A stretch of 64,000 nucleotides of DNA from a bacterium (GCA_024229275.1 JAAESQ010001349.1:1-64000); one strand, 5' to 3'; counted from the first letter of the stretch, positions 39,851 through 49,693 are shown. Program-made: numbers and translations. Notes: generated by a model not told the origin, from the letters alone.

Positions 39851-40675
39851 ATGCGATTCAAACGAGAATTCATCGGTGAAACGGTTGGAACGTTTGTTTT
39901 AACCCTGTTCGGCTGCGGCGCGGTCGCGGTCGCGGTTCTTTTCGGCGCCCACCAAGGGTTGATGCAGATCGCCCTAGCTTGGGGCCTTGGAGTGGCACTG
40001 GCGATTTACTTGACACGACACCTGTCGTGCGCGCACCTCAATCCAGCGGTGAGCGTCGCGATGGTTATCGGACGGCGTATGGAGACCCGCAAGCTCCCCT
40101 CGTACTTGCTCGCCCAGTTCCTTGGCGCACTCGCTGCAGGGTTCGTGCTCTATCTACTCTTCGCCCCTTCGATCGCTGCATTTGAAGGCGCGAATGGAAT
40201 TGTGCGCGGCTCAGCCGAGTCGGTGAAAACGGCCATGATATTCGGTGAGTTCTACCCCAACCCTGGGAATACCGCCGTGGTCACGCTTCCGCTGGCCATT
40301 GCCGCCGAGGCAGTTGGTACATTTCTTCTCGTCTTGATGATCTTCGCCCTGACGGAGGGTTGCAACATCGGACGCCCGGATCACGCTCTTGCCCCGGTCT
40401 TCATCGGTTTGACCGTGACTTCCATTATCTGTCTCATCGCACCACTCACCCAAGCAGGACTCAATCCGGCACGAGACCTGGGACCTCGAACGGTCGCCTG
40501 GTTGATGGGCTGGGGCGCAGCTGCTTTTCCAGATCAAGTAGGTGGGTTTCTCTTCGTATACGTACTGGGCCCAGTACTTGGAGGTGTGTTCGCCTCACTC
40601 TTCTTCGTCCACGTGCTCGAACCGGCGATGAAACAAAGGTCCAGCCAGTGCGAATGTCAGATAGATACGCTGTAG
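39851..40675 (+). CDS. MIP family channel (aquaglyceroporin/GlpF-like)
   Basis: ETVGTFVLTLFGCGAVAVAVLFG, AHLNPAVSVAM and GLNPARDLGPR NPA boxes; NPARD favours the glycerol facilitator type. Confidence 0.93.
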   Translation: MRFKREFIGETVGTFVLTLFGCGAVAVAVLFGAHQGLMQIALAWGLGVALAIYLTRHLSCAHLNPAVSVAMVIGRRMETRKLPSYLLAQFLGALAAGFVLYLLFAPSIAAFEGANGIVRGSAESVKTAMIFGEFYPNPGNTAVVTLPLAIAAEAVGTFLLVLMIFALTEGCNIGRPDHALAPVFIGLTVTSIICLIAPLTQAGLNPARDLGPRTVAWLMGWGAAAFPDQVGGFLFVYVLGPVLGGVFASLFFVHVLEPAMKQRSSQCECQIDTL

Positions 40676-40741
40676 TCTCACTGATTACCGAGCATCGGAA
40701 TGATCAGTAGACCTTCGTACCGGTGCTTCGCCAGGATCGTG

Positions 40742-41407
40742 TCAGTTCAGGCGGTCGGAGATTTCTCTCGCAGATAGGACCAGTGCGAAACCTCGTCGCA
40801 AGACACGAAGCTCATTCTCCTGCATCTGAGGATCGTCAGTCGCCGTAATATCCGAGCCAAACACGACATTGAAGCCTCGCTCGTACGCCTGCCTCGCAGT
40901 TGCACCACAGCAATAGTTGGTCATTGTCCCAGCGATGATCACCGTATCTCGACCCAGATTGTGCAGAATCGTCTGCAGAGGCGTGTTATAGAACGCCCCA
41001 TATGACGGCTTCTTGATCACGATTTCATCTTTGAGCGGTTCCAACTCGGGCCAAACTTTCGAGTTTTGAAACCAGTCGTTGTGTCCGCTCTCAATATCAG
41101 GCAACCGATTCGGCATGAATTGCCCGGCACGGGGTCTGTCCAGAAAGTGATGTGTGTCGGTAAAGACTGTATAGATAACCGGAACACTCACCTCTCGGCA
41201 GCGCTGGATGACTTTGCGAATTCGAGGAACCCTTCTGGTTGCCCCCGGCACCCAGAAGGGGGTTAGCTGAGGGCTCACGAATTCATTCTGCATGTCGATC
41301 ACCAACAGGGCACAACGGTCCTTCTCGACTTCAAATCGAGCCTGGCCGTGCTCGTACATTTCCTTCCCCAGGGAAAGGACTTCATCCTCTGTAAAATCTC
41401 GTCGCAT
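40742..41407 (-). CDS. Isochorismatase-like cysteine hydrolase
   Basis: CALLVIDMQNEFV, VPVIYTVF, IVIKKPSYGAFYNTPL, VIIAGTMTNYCCGATARQAYERGFNVVFGSDITAT. Confidence 0.92.
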   Translation of the reverse strand: MRRDFTEDEVLSLGKEMYEHGQARFEVEKDRCALLVIDMQNEFVSPQLTPFWVPGATRRVPRIRKVIQRCREVSVPVIYTVFTDTHHFLDRPRAGQFMPNRLPDIESGHNDWFQNSKVWPELEPLKDEIVIKKPSYGAFYNTPLQTILHNLGRDTVIIAGTMTNYCCGATARQAYERGFNVVFGSDITATDDPQMQENELRVLRRGFALVLSAREISDRLN

Positions 41408-41466
41408 CACATCCCTCCTTTCAGACACACAGTTCCGCAATCACTCTTCTGATTGAGTGCTGGTTC

Positions 41467-42093
41467 TCAGGCCCTGAACAAGCCCTGCACATACTCGGCC
41501 ACGCGCCGGCCCAGTCGTTGATGCTCCATCTCGCTCAGATGAATACCGTCGATATCCGGGCAGCGTACGTCAGAGGTGTCAAGGAAACGAGCTGACTTCT
41601 CACTGGCCAGCTCTCGGTAGAGCCCCGGAAGCACAGGCGCCTTTTCTTCGATGTCGCGGTACATCTGCGCATACTCGGAGAGTTTTCCCGGCAGTGGAGG
41701 CGGCAAAACGAGAACCTCAGGATCCCTACCTTGAGGGCCGCAATCGAGACTCCGAACCAGATCGATCAGATCACCGATTCTCTGGCTGATCGCTTCGGGA
41801 GACAGACCGTACTGGGCCTTCATATCGTTGGAGCCCAGCATCACAATCACGAGATCCAGTGGTTGGTGGCTCTCGAGGCAAGGCTGGAGATACGTTCTTC
41901 CGTTCCTCCCCACTCGCTCGGGGTCATCGCTACCACTCGTACGGTGATTCAGACCCTCCTCAACCACCGACCATCCCTCCCCCAGAACATCCTTGAGGAT
42001 GCCGGGCCAGCGCAGCTTAGGAGGGAACCGACCACCCGAACTCGGGTCATAGCCAAAAGTGTTCGAGTCACCGAAGCACAGGACAGTCTTCAT
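41467..42093 (-). CDS. SGNH/GDSL hydrolase
   Basis: VLCFGDSNTFGYDP, IVMLGSNDMK, DGIHLSEMEHQRLGRRVAEYV. Confidence 0.9.
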   Translation of the reverse strand: MKTVLCFGDSNTFGYDPSSGGRFPPKLRWPGILKDVLGEGWSVVEEGLNHRTSGSDDPERVGRNGRTYLQPCLESHQPLDLVIVMLGSNDMKAQYGLSPEAISQRIGDLIDLVRSLDCGPQGRDPEVLVLPPPLPGKLSEYAQMYRDIEEKAPVLPGLYRELASEKSARFLDTSDVRCPDIDGIHLSEMEHQRLGRRVAEYVQGLFRA

Positions 42094-42169
42094 TCTCATC
42101 CTCCTGCAGATTGATTCAGGCATCTATTTGTGAGCGCTACTCTTGGTCCGATTCGTCGAAATTGGATGA

Positions 42170-42631
42170 CTATCCGGCGCGATCCAGCCTATGTAGATGA
42201 GAGAGCAGTTTCGTCAGTAATGACTCCAACGTTGTGAGCTCTTCATTGCTGAAGCACTCCAGCGGATCGGAAGCGGTCATACCAGTGCGATAGGCCGACT
42301 TCGGTACTGATTCAAGTTTTTCGGCGCCGGCTTGACTGAGCAGTACCCGAACCCGCTTGCCGTCATCGGGATCCGGCTGCTTTTGCACCCATCCTTTGCT
42401 TTCCAGATTCCTCACGATGACTGTGGCCGTCGGGCGATCGCAGAACAGCTCTTCGGCAATCCTGGACGGGTAGAGGAACTGCTCCTCGCTCAGTCGGCGC
42501 AGAAGGTAGACCTGTTTCAGATTCAGGCCGTACTGATTGAGACCTCGCTGAAGGAAGCGCTTCCACGTCAAGTGAGCTGTTCCGATTTGGTCCATCACAG
42601 GTGATGCTGGGTTGCCCGGTTCGTTCTTCAT
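42170..42631 (-). CDS. MarR family transcriptional regulator
   Basis: LNLKQVYLLRRLSEEQFLYPSRIAEELFCDRPTATVIVRNLESKGWVQKQPDPDDGKRVRVLLSQAG. Confidence 0.92.
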   Translation of the reverse strand: MKNEPGNPASPVMDQIGTAHLTWKRFLQRGLNQYGLNLKQVYLLRRLSEEQFLYPSRIAEELFCDRPTATVIVRNLESKGWVQKQPDPDDGKRVRVLLSQAGAEKLESVPKSAYRTGMTASDPLECFSNEELTTLESLLTKLLSHLHRLDRAG

Positions 42632-42650
42632 AGTTAGAACTCTAACTATG
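42629..42650. promoter_or_regulatory. Palindromic candidate MarR operator overlapping the marR-like start codon
   Basis: CATAGTTAG-AACT-CTAACTATG, perfect 9-bp arms; ATG of the regulator is the first arm (42631-42629 on minus). Confidence 0.75.
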
Positions 42651-42810
42651 AAATTGCAATCTGTCAACCCATCCTTCTTCCTGATCACAAAGGCTCTATT
42701 GAAAGGTCTTAGGAATAGAGCAATTCCATAGCTTCAGGAAGAAGCCCAGTATGTACATCTTCGTTCTTCGACCAGAAGCCACCTTCGGACACCCGCAAAC
42801 GATCTAAGCT

Positions 42811-44925
42811 TCAGCCATCCCCTCTCCACCGCACCCGGATCCATGCAGTTCTTCCAGGCTCATTGACCTGCACTGCATCCGGGTCGAAAGCGCTGGCCCT
42901 GTTGAGATGGTTGGCGTAGGCCCTATCGAAGACGTTTGCGACTCCGGCTTGCAAATCGAAACCAGCCCCGATCTCAAAGGTTGCGGCAAGATCCAGGACT
43001 ACCCAGCCGGGTGTTGGACCTGCATCCAGCCCACTGCCCGTCATGGGGTTGTCATCGACCCGAGTCTGCGTTGCTGCCCAGCGAATCACTCCCGAAACCG
43101 ACCAACGGGACTGTGCCCAGCCAGCGCTGAAGTTGCCATGCAACGGAGGCGTCTGAGCAATGGCTCGTCTATCGGTTGTGTTCTCCGCCCAGACCCAGGC
43201 CAACTGGCCGGAGAGGAAGAGCTGCGACGACGGCTGCCACATGGCATCGGCCTCGACTCCGTAGCGACGGGCACTTACGTTGCGGTAGATGGTGGCGTTG
43301 TCGCTTCGAAGAATGCCCTCCTGCCCGTGGGCTCGATCGCGCAGAATGTAATCGCCCACTTCAGAAGCGAAAAGAGTCAGATTGGCGCTGGAACCGTTCT
43401 CGCTCCATCCAGCGCCGAAATCGAGTTGGTGATACCTGGCCGGGTCGAGACCGGGATTACCTACCCACCGCTTGGCTGTCATGGGACTGTTGGCACCGAG
43501 AAATCGCTCTGTCGCGTCAGCAACACGGATAGTTCGGCTAAAGCCGCCGAAGAGCTGCCACTGCCCAACTCGGTGCTCGATGCGAGCGAGACCGCCAACA
43601 TCCGTGCTCGACCAGGAGTCTTCGCCATTGCCGCTGTACATCATCCAGAGTTGGCGTGGCGCGGGACCATTACCACCGAGAGTCCTTTCGTCAGCACGGT
43701 CCGCATCGGCAGTGAATCGGTCAGCCCGCAAGCCGTAGACGAATCTGGTTGCAGATCCAAGTTCAACAGCCCCCTCGACAAATGCACCCGCCTGAGTGCG
43801 GTTCACCCCAGCCCACAGAATCGACTGAATATTGTTGACGTTGGCGGCGTTCGGACCGGCGAAACGGGTAGCATCGGCGTCAGCTGACTCGATGGTCAAC
43901 CCGATCTGGATTGGACTCTCTTGGCCAAACTCCAAGTGACCGCGGAGGCCCCATGTCGATGTCTCAGAGGGCACCCGCATGGCCATGGGTGCGGTGAGAT
44001 CTCGCAGCGAGTAGTTGTCCATAAGGTGGCTGACGTCGTCGAAGAATGCGTCGACGCGCCAACCCGTGCGCCCATCCGTCGTGACCCTCTCAGTCTGAAA
44101 GCGAACGATGTCGACGGTACTTTCGGGCGCATCCATGCCCGCACCGGCAAAAAGCGCATCGTCGGTGTCCGATCGTTCGTAACTCAGCTCGTATTCAGTG
44201 TTCTCATCCGGACGCCAGCCGAGCATGAACGTGGCGCCTAGGCTCTTGGCCGCCGATCGCACTTCTTCACCACTGCCGTCTTCGTAGTTCCTAGTATCGC
44301 GACGGGTCGCCAGAGCTCTCAAGCTCCAGTCACCAAAACCGACGGATGCATCGAGATCGACATCCGGCGCGTTGGACCACGAGGAAGCTCCTGTCGTGGC
44401 GTTCAGGTTCCAACCTCGATTGTCGAACTCCGGAATCCTGCGATCAAAGAGCACTGTACCTCCTGGCGCTCCCGGGCCATAGCGGAGGGTTTGAACGCCG
44501 CGAATAACCTCCACCCGATCGGTGGATCCTGCAGTCGAGTACGAGGTTGCCGGGTCCATTCGATTTGGGCAGCCGCCATGTATGGTCGCGCCGTCGAGCA
44601 GTACGGTGAGATCGCCTTGGCTTTGGCCACGGATGAAGGGATCGAGACCGTGTCCGCCCATGCGACTGAGGTCAGCGCCGGTCACGTCGCGGAGGACCTC
44701 GGATCCGTCTCCCAACGGTACAGTGGAGCGAATCTTTTCCTCCTTCAGAACTGTCCTGGCGGGAATCGGAATGGCTTCGGCGGTGACTTCCAGGCTGCCG
44801 TGCATTACTGGCTTCTCGGTTTCAGGGCCCTCTTTGGTTGCCTCTTGGGCGGAAGCGAACGAACACACAAACAGCAATGTTCCTAAGGTGAAATGCCAAA
44901 GGGCCGAAAGGGCTCTTGCCAACAT
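42811..44925 (-). CDS. TonB-dependent copper receptor (NosA/OprC type)
   Basis: Signal peptide; plug with DVTGADLSRMGGHGLDPFIRGQSQGDLTVLLDGATIHGGCPNRMDPATSYSTAGSTDRVEVIRGVQTLRYGPGAPGGTVLFDR; GGCPNRMDP matches the copper receptor family (TIGR01778) as I recall it. Confidence 0.88.
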   Translation of the reverse strand: MLARALSALWHFTLGTLLFVCSFASAQEATKEGPETEKPVMHGSLEVTAEAIPIPARTVLKEEKIRSTVPLGDGSEVLRDVTGADLSRMGGHGLDPFIRGQSQGDLTVLLDGATIHGGCPNRMDPATSYSTAGSTDRVEVIRGVQTLRYGPGAPGGTVLFDRRIPEFDNRGWNLNATTGASSWSNAPDVDLDASVGFGDWSLRALATRRDTRNYEDGSGEEVRSAAKSLGATFMLGWRPDENTEYELSYERSDTDDALFAGAGMDAPESTVDIVRFQTERVTTDGRTGWRVDAFFDDVSHLMDNYSLRDLTAPMAMRVPSETSTWGLRGHLEFGQESPIQIGLTIESADADATRFAGPNAANVNNIQSILWAGVNRTQAGAFVEGAVELGSATRFVYGLRADRFTADADRADERTLGGNGPAPRQLWMMYSGNGEDSWSSTDVGGLARIEHRVGQWQLFGGFSRTIRVADATERFLGANSPMTAKRWVGNPGLDPARYHQLDFGAGWSENGSSANLTLFASEVGDYILRDRAHGQEGILRSDNATIYRNVSARRYGVEADAMWQPSSQLFLSGQLAWVWAENTTDRRAIAQTPPLHGNFSAGWAQSRWSVSGVIRWAATQTRVDDNPMTGSGLDAGPTPGWVVLDLAATFEIGAGFDLQAGVANVFDRAYANHLNRASAFDPDAVQVNEPGRTAWIRVRWRGDG

Positions 44926-45012
44926 AAATACTCCTCCTCGGCGCTCGCGATGGAATCGCAAACGCTGGATCGCTCTGAGTTCTTTTTGTCAGGACGACTT
45001 GAATGGGGAGGG

Positions 45013-45390
45013 TTAGGCTCTCGGCGGAGGCGTCTCCGGCTGAGGACCAAGGCCAGAAATCACAGGTCGATAATCGACAGTATACCTGCACGAGACCTCG
45101 GGCGCCGGCAACGGGATCGGTGGAGGCGAATCAATAGGAGGATTCACCTGTGGCGAATCAACGTCTGATTCATTTGACCCGGCGCAACTCATAGCCAGCG
45201 TAGTTGCGCGATGAGCCGTACAGCAGCAATCACCTGCAGTGTTTCCACACCCGCAACTGCAGTCGCCAGGAGCATCTAGGGTGACGGCGAGGCCCACCCA
45301 AGACAGCACAAAAGCTGGGGAGAGAATCAGCAGAATGAGAGTCACCGCGGTGACCTGGCATCTCACAGAGTCACGCATGATCAGCCTAAG
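45013..45390 (-). CDS. Small Cys-rich membrane protein, candidate metal (copper) handling
   Basis: TM segment VTLILLILSPAFVLSWVGLAV followed by DCSCGCGNTAGDCCCTAH; same strand, immediately upstream of the copper receptor. Confidence 0.65.
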   Translation of the reverse strand, partial: LRLIMRDSVRCQVTAVTLILLILSPAFVLSWVGLAVTLDAPGDCSCGCGNTAGDCCCTAHRATTLAMSCAGSNESDVDSPQVNPPIDSPPPIPLPAPEVSCRYTVDYRPVISGLGPQPETPPPRA

Positions 45391-45521
45391 CATCGGATCA
45401 GATCGATCTTTGGTCAACACACGGAGAGTAGCACGGGCTTTGACTTCCAACTCAAGCCCAACACGATGGCAAAGCTCTGGCGAAATGGTCTTCGCTCACT
45501 GCTGCCCGCGTTACATCCTGG

Positions 45522-45625
45522 GCAACGCTGCGCCGCTCTCGCGGCGGAAACTCAGGAGAAAATCCAGAAAACTGTCACCCTGAGCACTGCTACGCCGCGT
45601 TCGCGGCGGTAACTCAAGGAAAGAC
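45522..45625. repeat. Two direct copies of a GCCGC..GCGGC-centred hairpin repeat
   Basis: gctgcGCCGctcTCGCGGCGGaAACTCAgGa (about 45526-45556) and gctacGCCGCGTTCGCGGCGGTAACTCAAGGA (about 45588-45620). Confidence 0.7.
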
Positions 45626-45644
45626 AAAGCCGCAGATATTTTGT

Positions 45645-45905
45645 CACCCGAGCTTAGTCGAGGGATCTTCCGCCCCAGCTGACGGGCTGTATGCTGCTGT
45701 ATTCAAACAGTTTGCCTAATTCAACGGGAGATGTTTCGACTCGCTTCGCTCGCTCAACATGACATTTTGTTGAGTTTTGTCTTTGAGAGCGGAGCCGAAG
45801 GGTCTCCCGTTGAAATCAGCAACATGTATGTTGTTGTAATTCAGTAGATTGCTAAATGGAGCGGGAGATCCCTCCACTCGCCTGTGTCTCGGTCGGGATG
45901 ACAGT
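45645..45905. repeat. Tandem pair of ~130 bp imperfect-hairpin intergenic elements
   Basis: Unit 1 gtcacccgag..gagggatct...TGTATGcTGcTGTA...CGGGAGATgtttCGACTCGCttcgctc..catgaca; unit 2 gtctttgaga..gaagggtct...TGTATGtTGtTGTA...CGGGAGATccctCcACTCGCctgtgtctcggtcgggatgaca. Confidence 0.75.
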
Positions 45906-45963
45906 AGCGAGATGATGTCTTTGGGAGCTTTTTGAGGTGTAGGATGTTGGCAGGGGGTTCCAA

Positions 45964-46944
45964 ATGAAGACTCACCTCAGTTGTTTTCTGATTTTCATGC
46001 TCATACCTTGTTGGGTCATGAGCCAACCAGCTAGTGAATCGACCCCAGGCGTCAGTGTCTCTCTGATTCAAATGCCCTACAGCGGGGCGCGCAATGTCGC
46101 CGAGCTTTCGCCTTCGCCGGAGTACCTCGCCAGCGGCGGTATCGAGGAGGTCATCGCATCACTCAGCTGCGACGTTGAAAACACCGAGATAGTGAGTCTA
46201 TCGGCCGAGGAGGAGAAGCAGTACGGCGAGTGGCAACGTCTCGCTCTGGCCAACGCCCACCTAGGCGAAATCGTCGCGTCTCAGATCAAGAAAGGGAAAT
46301 TGCCGGTAGGCCTGCTCGCCAACTGCAGCTCGCTCATGGGAATGCTCGGCGGAGTGCAGCATTCCGGGCCCACCAACCGACCCCTGCGGGTTGGGTTGGT
46401 GTGGATCGATGCCCATGGAGACTTCAACACGCCCGAAACGACGCTGAGCGGAATGTTCGGCGGAATGCCGGTGGCGATATCGGCCGGGCTGTGCCTCAAC
46501 CGACTGAGGACGGTTTCCGGCCTGGATCCGGCACTACCACCGCGCTATATCACCATGGCCGGTGTCAGAGACACCGACCCCCTGGAACAGGAACTCATCG
46601 ATCGCCACCAGATCGAGATGATTGCTTCGTCCGAACTCATTGAACCAGGAGACGCAATCAAACAGCAGATGACGCGACTGTCTGAGATCACAGACATCAT
46701 TTACGTTCATATCGACATGGACGTTCTCGATCCTCGGGAAGTCTCGGGACATGGTCTGACAGTCCCCGGCGGCCCGTCGAGCCAAGAGCTAGCATCTGCA
46801 CTGACTCTGATGTTCAGCTATCCGAAAGCTGCGGCGCTTGGGATTGCTTCGACGCCCTCTGATGAAAAAGATCCCGGCTTTCTGTCGCGCCAGGCAGCCT
46901 ACAACCTCATAGCCGGAGCCATAAAGGGATTTCAGCAGCGATAG
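45964..46944 (+). CDS. Secreted arginase/ureohydrolase family protein
   Basis: Signal peptide; VGLVWIDAHGDFNTPETTLSGMFGGMPVAI and IIYVHIDMDVLDPREVSGHGLTVPGG are ureohydrolase metal motifs. Confidence 0.88.
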   Translation: MKTHLSCFLIFMLIPCWVMSQPASESTPGVSVSLIQMPYSGARNVAELSPSPEYLASGGIEEVIASLSCDVENTEIVSLSAEEEKQYGEWQRLALANAHLGEIVASQIKKGKLPVGLLANCSSLMGMLGGVQHSGPTNRPLRVGLVWIDAHGDFNTPETTLSGMFGGMPVAISAGLCLNRLRTVSGLDPALPPRYITMAGVRDTDPLEQELIDRHQIEMIASSELIEPGDAIKQQMTRLSEITDIIYVHIDMDVLDPREVSGHGLTVPGGPSSQELASALTLMFSYPKAAALGIASTPSDEKDPGFLSRQAAYNLIAGAIKGFQQR

Positions 46945-47318
46945 CGGTCTTCATGGCACTAACGCACCGTGCGCTATGTGCCCCTGCTTCTCTTGATTCC
47001 GGGATTGTGCAGATCTCGGTTGCCGGCATGACAACCTGATACTGAATCAATACAAGCTTTGGCCATGAACGCGATGTCACTCTCTTGCTGACGTCGCATT
47101 TCATGCGACCATTGACAAAATGCAGATTGCATCTCAAAATCAAAGTGTAGCAACATCACGAACACAAACGCTGGCCATCCTGAACTTCAGCAAGAGGGCC
47201 GATCGATGTCGTCGTCACATGCCGCACGGCAATCGCGATTCTTGTTTGAGGTATTCCTCGATGAGGGATCTCAATCGCAGCCAAGTGACACTACAGCGGC
47301 ATCGACAAGGAGATCGAC

Positions 47319-49499
47319 ATGGACCCGTTCACTGCTCTTCTACGCATCGAATCCGCATGCATCGCTGTGCTCTTGGCAACAGTTGCAGCAGCTGAGCATC
47401 CTAACTCCCTCGCAGTAGCATCGGTTACAAACGAGGTTCAAGGATCTCTGAGCACAACTGTCTTTGAGCTACCCCAGGGAACCGTCAAGGTGTACCTACC
47501 GTCGGACATGCGTGCCGGCGATACTCTGTCGGGCACTGTTGTGCCGACCCCGCGGGGCGAACAAGAAACAGAGATTCAGAAAAACCTCGCGATCCTGAAC
47601 AATCTGGAGTTTCGGCTGGCGTCGGTATCCGGACGTGTCCACCCCGAAAATCCTCACCAGTTGTCATGGACTGTTCCCGCAGCTGCCGGCGCGACGATTG
47701 CCATCACCGCTCTGGTTTCGGACGAGAACTCGACGGTAGCCACGGACCTGCCTCTCAAACAAGAGACCTCGCAGCCCCCTCGCGACTTCACAATGCCGAG
47801 GGTCACCCCAGCAGGATTGCCAATCGTGGTCAGCGGACCCTTCGACGGCGACGCCACCTCGACTGTAATCAGCGTCGCGGACCAGCCCGCCGTCGTGATT
47901 GCTGAGTCACCACGAACCCTCGTGGCCGCTCCAAGCGCTGAAGTTCTTGGACCAGTTCGAGTCACAATCAACGAAGAAAGTTCCGAGATCCAGGGGTCAA
48001 CACGGATCATCGCCATCGCGTTGTCGGCTGACAAGCTGAACCTCCAGGCGGGAGAGACAACGACCATGCGGTGCAGGATCATGGGACTCGCGGACATGAG
48101 TCGAAGTGATGTGGTGAAGGTCGCAGTGACGAATGGCTCCCCAGATGTAGTCACTCTTGATGGCGGCGACACCCAGGTGGTAGAGATCGGCCCAGGCGAG
48201 GCCGAATCCGATGGCTCAGTCACACACGATTTCACCGTCAGGGGACTCAAACCCGGCGGGTACACGGTATCGACTGAACTCCTCGACGAAACGGAACCAG
48301 AAGCACTGCAATCACGCTCTGCTCGCCGCGACGAAGATGCAGGGGCATTTCCCAGGGCCACAATTGGAGGCTTTGCCCTCCCTCTCGCCGGCAGTCAGTT
48401 CACTCTACCCAGCTCTCAAGTGGACCCACACATCGGGCAGGATGCGGTTCCCATCTCCACGGAAAAAGACTGCGACCCTTCGATTCAACGACTGATGACG
48501 ATCATCTATGAATTTCAACAACTGATGGATGCAACTCGCGAAGAACTCCTCGAAAATCCACTTGTCCAAGAGGCCCTCAACTACAAACTCATGCTCGATG
48601 TCATCAACGGCGATCCAACAGCGTACACAGCGATCGAGAGCCTGCTTCAGGGGAAGGTTGATGAATTCGCAGAGAACCTCAACAACGAGGTCAACGTCAA
48701 GAACGCTCTCAAGCTGCTGCACAAATTGCTGGAGTTCATCTTGAAGAACGACACGTCTCTTACGGAAGTCGAACGTACAGCCTTGACAAACCTGCAGTCT
48801 ACGGTCGAAGAGGTCATCAACACTGACAAAGCGTTCTCCGAAATGAAAGGAAAGCTTGAAGGGATCATCAACGAACTCGAACGTATGACAGAGAACCCCC
48901 TCGAATATCTCAAGGCACAGATATCAGAAGGCATCAAAGGTTCGATCGAAAAGATGCTGATCAAAGCTGTTGGCGCGAAAGCAGCTGGCGCAATGCTGAA
49001 TATGGCAACCGACGTGTCCAATTTTGTCGATGCTCTCATGACCAAGAACGACCTCGACACACTCAGGCATCAGCTGAACGAAAAGAAGAAGCAACTGATT
49101 CTTCTGGCACAACGGGACGACTGCTACCGCTTGGATGCCGACTGGAATAGCACCGTAGAACCTTATGTCTTTTTCGGCCTTGGCAAATACAGTGCATCGA
49201 CCGCCACAATCACGCCAATCCTCAAGTGCTGGGATCGGAACAAGGAGAGATTCGTAAAATGTGCCAATCCCGGAATCGAAATCGAATCACCAAACGTCTT
49301 CGGCACTGAAGCGACAGAAAGGATTCCGGCCAAAGCTGACGAGGATCCATACAAGGTCCACTACGAACTTGATCTCAGGAACCTCAAAGAGTGTGGCTCC
49401 TTGTGCTACGTAGTATTGGAGGTCGCAGTCAACTTCGACGATCCGAAGAAAGAGGACGCCAGGTTCCCAATGTGGGTGGGTGCTGTCCCTGCAAACTGA
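47319..49499 (+). CDS. Large secreted hypothetical protein with coiled/helical C-terminal half
   Basis: 726 aa; AAGGAGATCGAC RBS before ATG; signal-like N-terminus (ACIAVLLATVAAAEH); no recognised family. Confidence 0.75.
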   Translation: MDPFTALLRIESACIAVLLATVAAAEHPNSLAVASVTNEVQGSLSTTVFELPQGTVKVYLPSDMRAGDTLSGTVVPTPRGEQETEIQKNLAILNNLEFRLASVSGRVHPENPHQLSWTVPAAAGATIAITALVSDENSTVATDLPLKQETSQPPRDFTMPRVTPAGLPIVVSGPFDGDATSTVISVADQPAVVIAESPRTLVAAPSAEVLGPVRVTINEESSEIQGSTRIIAIALSADKLNLQAGETTTMRCRIMGLADMSRSDVVKVAVTNGSPDVVTLDGGDTQVVEIGPGEAESDGSVTHDFTVRGLKPGGYTVSTELLDETEPEALQSRSARRDEDAGAFPRATIGGFALPLAGSQFTLPSSQVDPHIGQDAVPISTEKDCDPSIQRLMTIIYEFQQLMDATREELLENPLVQEALNYKLMLDVINGDPTAYTAIESLLQGKVDEFAENLNNEVNVKNALKLLHKLLEFILKNDTSLTEVERTALTNLQSTVEEVINTDKAFSEMKGKLEGIINELERMTENPLEYLKAQISEGIKGSIEKMLIKAVGAKAAGAMLNMATDVSNFVDALMTKNDLDTLRHQLNEKKKQLILLAQRDDCYRLDADWNSTVEPYVFFGLGKYSASTATITPILKCWDRNKERFVKCANPGIEIESPNVFGTEATERIPAKADEDPYKVHYELDLRNLKECGSLCYVVLEVAVNFDDPKKEDARFPMWVGAVPAN

Positions 49500-49693
49500 T
49501 CACCCTAACCGGATTCGATGCCGCGTCAACTCCTCGTCCAATACCGATGAGTGTTGCTTCCTATGAGGAGCCATCCAAACCATTCGACTCCGAATGCCAT
49601 CTTACTGGCTGGAATCGCAACATCGCCCGTTCTACGGTGCGAACACACAACTCTGCGGAGCCGACTTGCTCCCGCCCAACCAGGAGAAGACAT

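Noticed and set aside
42907-43887. 326 aa plus-strand ORF inside the TonB receptor gene
   Set aside because: Antisense of a clear TonB-dependent receptor; no recognisable domains.
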